This document shows positions 59,250 to 64,000 of a DNA stretch of 64,000 nucleotides, piece by piece. The DNA lies in the NCBI GenBank assembly GCA_945643635.1, contig CALZFC010000272.1:414501-478500 (forward strand), in the 5' to 3' direction. The notes below the pieces were generated by a model, which made no database searches, was not told the origin of the DNA, and saw nothing but the letters and a program-made list of their open reading frames with translations. Position 1 is the stretch's first letter. Every line of letters starts with the position of its first letter. The DNA is from Allodiplogaster sudhausi. Lineage: Eukaryota > Nematoda > Chromadorea > Rhabditida > Diplogasteridae. The translations under genes were made by a program, and so were the position numbers.

Positions 59250-60152
59250 CTTCAGAAATACACACAGGAATGAGTGATCGCGAGTGCCAGACACTGCGAA
59301 CACACACACACACGTTCGAGTGAAGGGAGGGATACAGGGGAGGAGGGGCAAGAGGGAGAGAGTGGCCAGGGACAGGGGAGAAGGAGAGAGAGAGGAGAGG
59401 GGGAGAGGGGAGAAGGATTGAGAGGTGAGGAAGAGAGAGTGGCCAGAGAGAGGAGAGAGAGAGAGAGATTGGCCAGGGAGAGAGTGAAGGAGAGAGGGAG
59501 AAGAGGAAGAGAAAGTCGCCAGAGAGAGAGAGAGGGGAGGGAGAGAGAGTGGCTAGGGAGAGAGTGGAGGAGAGAGAGAGAGGAGAGGGAGAACGAGTGC
59601 GCACTGGGCGGAGTCGCAGCCTACTCTGCTGAGCGAGAGAACAGAGAGGAGGCAGGCGAAAGAGAGCGAGAGGGAGACTATCACGTAATACAGAGCTAGA
59701 GAGCAACAATAACCGTGTTGAGAGTTTTCTCGAGGTAACAGGCATGACTGATGAGAGGAAAAAAGGACAGAGAATCAGACAAAAGTGGAAGTTACAGAGA
59801 TAGCGAGGAAGAGATAAAGCGCCTGGAGACATAAGCTGAGAAGATTGCATCGCTGGCATTCTCCACTCCACAAATGGATTGGAGAAAGGGCAGATAAAGA
59901 CAGCGAATGATAACAGTGGAAAGAAATGACGAGAGAGTGAAGAAGAGCGGAGAGCAGATGATAAGAACACATAAATCATTCAAGAGTTTACATCACGCTC
60001 TCTGGGCAGCTCTCCATTCGAGATCAATGGCAGCCAGAGATCACTCACTTACTCTATTTGTGGCTATTATTTGTGCTTTGATCACGTATGGCAAAGAGTG
60101 AGGAAATGGAACAATGCAGAAGAGATGCAGTGATAGAGAGAAAGATAGTGAG

Positions 60153-60192
<40 letters not shown>

Positions 60193-61013
60193 AGAGAAAG
60201 ATGGCGAGGGAGAGAATATAGCGAACGAACAGACATAACCACGCATAGAAAGGGAGAAATGAAGAATGATAAGAGCTCCTTCGGAGTGATGCAATGTACT
60301 ACGACAATCATGTGTAGCAAGAGTGAAAACGTGTTGTGGCAGGTGGGGGGGGGGGTGCGAGAGGGACGAGACGCAGACAAAAAGCGGAAATAACCGCGAC
60401 TTAACAAGAAACTCATCGACAACGGGAAGAAGTTGCTCAAAGCGTACAGAAAATGAGAGGGCCGAGATTGCCAGACAAGGCAATGGTATTTCGGTTCTCA
60501 GTGATCGAAACGCTTGGCACTTTAAGAAAACTTGAGCTTTTACGTAGTCACGTGCTGAGTGATTGGAGGGATTTGTGGCCAGCTTTTCATGATCTGCTCA
60601 GAGCGAATATAAGCCCACCTAACAACGCACATTGGAGTTTTCTATCATGGGTAATCGTCTAACAATAGGCAGAGTTCGCGGGCAAAAAGATCCATAATTA
60701 CTAAGAGAATGAGCGATGAAAGAGAACATTTTGATCAGATTTACTGGATGTTTCTACTTCAGTTGATCCCTATTTAAGGATAGATTTCAATATTGTGAAG
60801 ACCACTTCGGCCCTGAGCGTACCTTCCCCTTCATTCCTTCAATATCTCAAGAAGCTCACATGAATATTGTATAGAAGATGACCAGTGGCAACTTAGTTCG
60901 GAAATGGAGAAATTTAAAGGGGCAGATAGAGTCTCTTTTAGTTGAATAAGGAGCAGGAGGTAGCCAATGCAACCAGTTCGAAAGTGTAAACTGAAGAGAA
61001 ATACAGAAAAGTT

Positions 61014-61070
<57 letters not shown>

Positions 61071-62538
61071 AACAGTAAATAGCAAAGCGAGAGGAAGAAA
61101 GAGCGAATTGACAATGGCATTTGGCAAGCCCTCCGGGCTTGGCCATCAGCCTAACTTGGCCCTGCCCAGGCACTCTCGAAATCTCGAGGGGAAACCTGCT
61201 CATGAAGAAAAGGAGAGAATGAGAATGAAAATGAAGAGAGAACGACCAAGGGAGAGAGGAACATTCACCCCTTCCCTGTACTGGAGACAGTTCTGACTGG
61301 CAACACTACCAGCATTCAATCATTCAAATTTACGCAGTAAAATGAGCGCGTTTGCTATCTGCTTTATCTGAAATATTCAGCAGGATAAACCCTGCAGTGC
61401 TTTCTTAAGAATTGTTGATGCAGATTTTTGCTGAGTTTTTCTGCAACTTCAATGTTACTTATTATGACTCACGTATATACATACATATGTACAGTACCGC
61501 CCAACATTTCAGGTACATAAATTAATTAGATTAATTAGATTAATTTAAATAATTTCAATTGGAATTTGAGCGATATTAGGCACTTTTACGCAGTTTCTTG
61601 TGTTTGTTAGGGTGGTTTTTGACATGCTGAACAAGTACATACAGTCAGATTTTAAAAAGAATCTGAAATGACCTTTTAAAAATGAATTCGGCCGGTTTTA
61701 GGAGGGTCATGGCCGTCTTTTAGGTGCCGTCGATTTTGTGTTATCGAAGGCACCTAAAACACGGCCATGGCCCTCCTAAAACCGACCATTCGTTTTTAAA
61801 CGGTCATTTCAGATTCTTTTTAAAATCTGACTGTATGCACGTGTTCAGCATGTCAAAAACCACCCTAGCAAACAAAAGAAACTGCGTAAAAGTGCCCAAT
61901 ATCGCTCAAATTCCAATTGAAATTATTTAAATTAATCTAATTAATTTATGTACCTGAAATGTTGGGCGGTACTGTACATATGTATGTGTTTTATTCAAAT
62001 ATATGTAGAAAGAGATGAAGAACACAAGTGAAAAAGTGAAGAGAGAGGAACTTTTCTCTGTCATGGTCAAAGTAGCAAGCTGACAACCAAGAGGAGAGAT
62101 CGAGACGGATTAAGCAGCCTTTGCTGACAAAGGCAGATTGACCAGCCAGACGAGAGATTCATTTTGACTCTGCTTTTAACAGTTTGCACATTTCAATTCT
62201 GTTTGAGTTATGAGGTACGAGAGAAAAATAAACAGAGAGAGAGAGAGGGAGAATGAAAGAGAGAGAGAGAGAGAGTGAAAGAGAGAGAGAGAGAAAGGGA
62301 ATGAGACTAGAGTAAAATCATTTTTTTTCTCGTCTGGATTGACACAAAAAAGTGCGAGGTCGCGAGAGACCAGTATGAACCACTTGGGGGCCATGTACGT
62401 GAGATATGAGAGGTGCGGAGAGACCACGTGGAGGGCACAGGACAACAGAGAACGGCCGTGAGGCGGATATGGGATATCTCCTGATGGATCAGCCCGTTGT
62501 TTGGATGCGCAAGCTACTGTCTCTCCTTCCCCCCTCTC

Positions 62539-62589
<51 letters not shown>

Positions 62590-62742
62590 TACAAAGACGA
62601 CGTTCGCATATGTAGGTGAGCAGAGTGACTCATCATCAGCATGGCATCTGTGTGCTGAGCAGAAGAGAGGAACGCAAACTCATCATGTCCTGCTGGTCTC
62701 ATTGCAATTTCTGCACTGCACAAATTGACGAGATAAGGAGGC

Positions 62743-62790
<48 letters not shown>

Positions 62791-63031
62791 GTATGCAGAG
62801 GGAGCTTGAGAAATGAGCAGAGGAAGTAAAGGATAAAGATGATATAGTTAAAACAGATAATAAAGTAGCATTAAAATGTGATTAGAAACTGTGAAATTTG
62901 ACATTTTGGCTGTGTTAATAATATCAACTGTTTCCAATGAGTATCTAAGTAAGTCTTCAGCAAACACATTCTTATTGCTCGGTCGCTTGGGGAGTGAAAC
63001 TGTGGAAATGAAGGAGATAGTGCAAGAGAGA

Positions 63032-63078
<47 letters not shown>

Positions 63079-64000
63079 GCAGAAAGAGAGCGAGCAAAGA
63101 GAGTGAGGGCAGGGAGATTGTTGTCAAGAAGGCGTTTGCATCAAAAGCCAACTATTTATCTTATGCGTGGGCGGTCAAAGGTTTGCGTGGAACGAAGGAG
63201 AATCGAGAAGAAGCCCTTCCTCTGCTTAAGAGAGAGAGAGAGAGTATTCGACCTCGCTGCTAAGCGTATCGATACGACAAAACGCGTTCTCTCTCAACCT
63301 TTTCTTATCTCTTCTTCCTGGCTCAAGCAATATTTCTACTTACCTTATTACTACGGTAGCACTGAAGCAGAAGCAATGGCCAAAGGATCAGCTCATGTTT
63401 GGAGAGCGATTCCATTGTACAACAGATTCTGCGTGTACCGCGCTGCTCAGATCGGTTGGTCCGATTCCCCCCCCCCCTCTAGCGGGCCAAATCATCTACG
63501 CATGAATTTGCACGAAAGTATAACCGCTCTGACAATTTGCTGCATCGCTATTGGAACACCGGAAGCTGTTTGTCTGCAAGATCAAAGGAATAGACGACAG
63601 AAATTAAGAGAGAGCATTTTTTGAACAATTTATTTTCCTTCTAAATATCGTACAATAATTGGTGTGAAGTGCATGCTTGGTAACGACGCAGCTTTGGGAA
63701 AAGCTACATCTACACTGAGACAAAGATTTGTCATTCTCGTTTCCCGCTGGGATTCTTCTTCTTCGAGAATCAACGGCCAAAGACACTCATTTGGAACTCA
63801 AAGCACAAAATAGTCGCAAGTATTGCACATGAAGTAGAATGAGTAGAAGCAGTCCACGAATGCAAGGACTTTCATTGTTCTCTCCTAGTTCTAGTCGTCC
63901 TTATTACGACCTTTCCAGTCAACAAGTTCAACGAGGTCGGGATAGACAAGGAACAGTGAAGAGGGAGGGATTGTGTAGGAGAAAAAGAAGTCTGACCTCG
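59250..64000. other. Right end, no supported gene
   Basis: (GA)n-rich: about 59,340-59,600, 60,150-60,190, 61,016-61,070, 62,235-62,295, 62,745-62,790 and 63,028-63,075, with (TC)n at 62,535-62,586. The frame at 63,103-63,624 is long (173 codons) but has no family match or splice partner. Homopolymers occur at 60,344-60,354 (G) and 63,467-63,478 (C). Confidence 0.5.
61492..61974. mobile_element. 483-bp palindromic Tc1/mariner-type fold-back
   Basis: The ends CAGTACCGCCCAACATTTCA and its reverse complement are flanked by TA (61,490-61,491 and 61,975-61,976). The arms are nearly perfect through to a centre near 61,735, where GGCACCTAAAA and its mirror pair. No coding capacity. A truncated end of the same family is at 21,667. 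Confidence 0.93.

Noticed and set aside
58804..59979. 391-codon minus-strand open frame
   Set aside because: Most of it is Leu/Ser from (GA)n and has no family resemblance. Only the different frame ending at 58905 was kept, at low confidence.
63103..63624. 173-codon plus-strand frame as a gene
   Set aside because: It begins within GA-rich sequence, shows no recognisable motif and has no splice partner in phase.
1..64000. tRNA or rRNA genes
   Set aside because: I looked for cloverleaf and rRNA core motifs by eye and saw none, but a covariance-model scan would be needed to be sure.

Overview
This is eukaryotic DNA with spliced genes. Introns run from about 56 bp to several kb, and no prokaryotic organisation is visible. 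The best guess at the organism is a nematode. The TIR/SAM gene at 50-54 kb follows nematode TIR-1 (SARM1) closely across its last ARM repeat, both SAM domains and the TIR domain. The tyrosinase at 33.5-38 kb has the nematode plan of signal peptide, CX(n)C linker, tyrosinase core and C-terminal ShKT domains. The species was not identified. All exon models were read by hand from splice signals and reading-frame phase. Most join in phase without a stop, and the joins that fail are flagged.

Layout. 1.2-5.7 kb (+): a multi-exon gene not recognised. 6.5-8.6 kb (-): a complete 253-aa coiled-coil/disordered protein, also not recognised. 9.1-10.1 kb (+): ribosomal protein eS12. 10.5-12.7 kb (+): a PAPS transporter of the SLC35B2/B3 family. 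13.3-17.4 kb (-): a probable Tudor-domain protein. 17.6-19.0 kb: a fold-back transposon. 19.8-23.5 kb (-): calcipressin (RCAN). 26.3-27.7 kb: a graveyard with a decayed eS12 duplicate and a citrate synthase relic. 27.7-33.5 kb: no supported gene, mostly (GA)n/(TC)n. 33.5-38.0 kb (-): tyrosinase with two ShKT domains. 38.0-44.4 kb: no supported gene, with a 29-bp minisatellite. 44.5-48.5 kb (-): a coiled-coil protein interrupted by a 1.6-kb palindromic element. 50.2-54.6 kb (-): the 3' half of TIR-1/SARM1, with a possible first exon at 58.9-59.2 kb. 55.8-56.3 kb (+): a 75-aa mitochondrial-type membrane protein that would be nested in the TIR-1 gene. 59.3-64.0 kb: no supported gene, apart from another palindromic element.

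Three themes run through the window. First, at least seven introns appear to start with GC instead of GT. Second, (GA)n microsatellites are everywhere and in several introns supply the sense-strand polypyrimidine tract. Third, small non-autonomous DNA transposons are frequent: Tc1/mariner-like fold-backs with TA duplications, a hAT-like MITE with an 8-bp duplication, a TTAA-bounded MITE family, and a 1.4-kb fold-back. One of them sits directly against a tyrosinase splice acceptor. The genes do not form one pathway. TIR-1 (NADase and innate-immune/axon signalling), calcipressin (calcineurin control), PAPS transport (sulfation), tyrosinase (cuticle or defence) and eS12 (translation) look like an ordinary gene-dense stretch.
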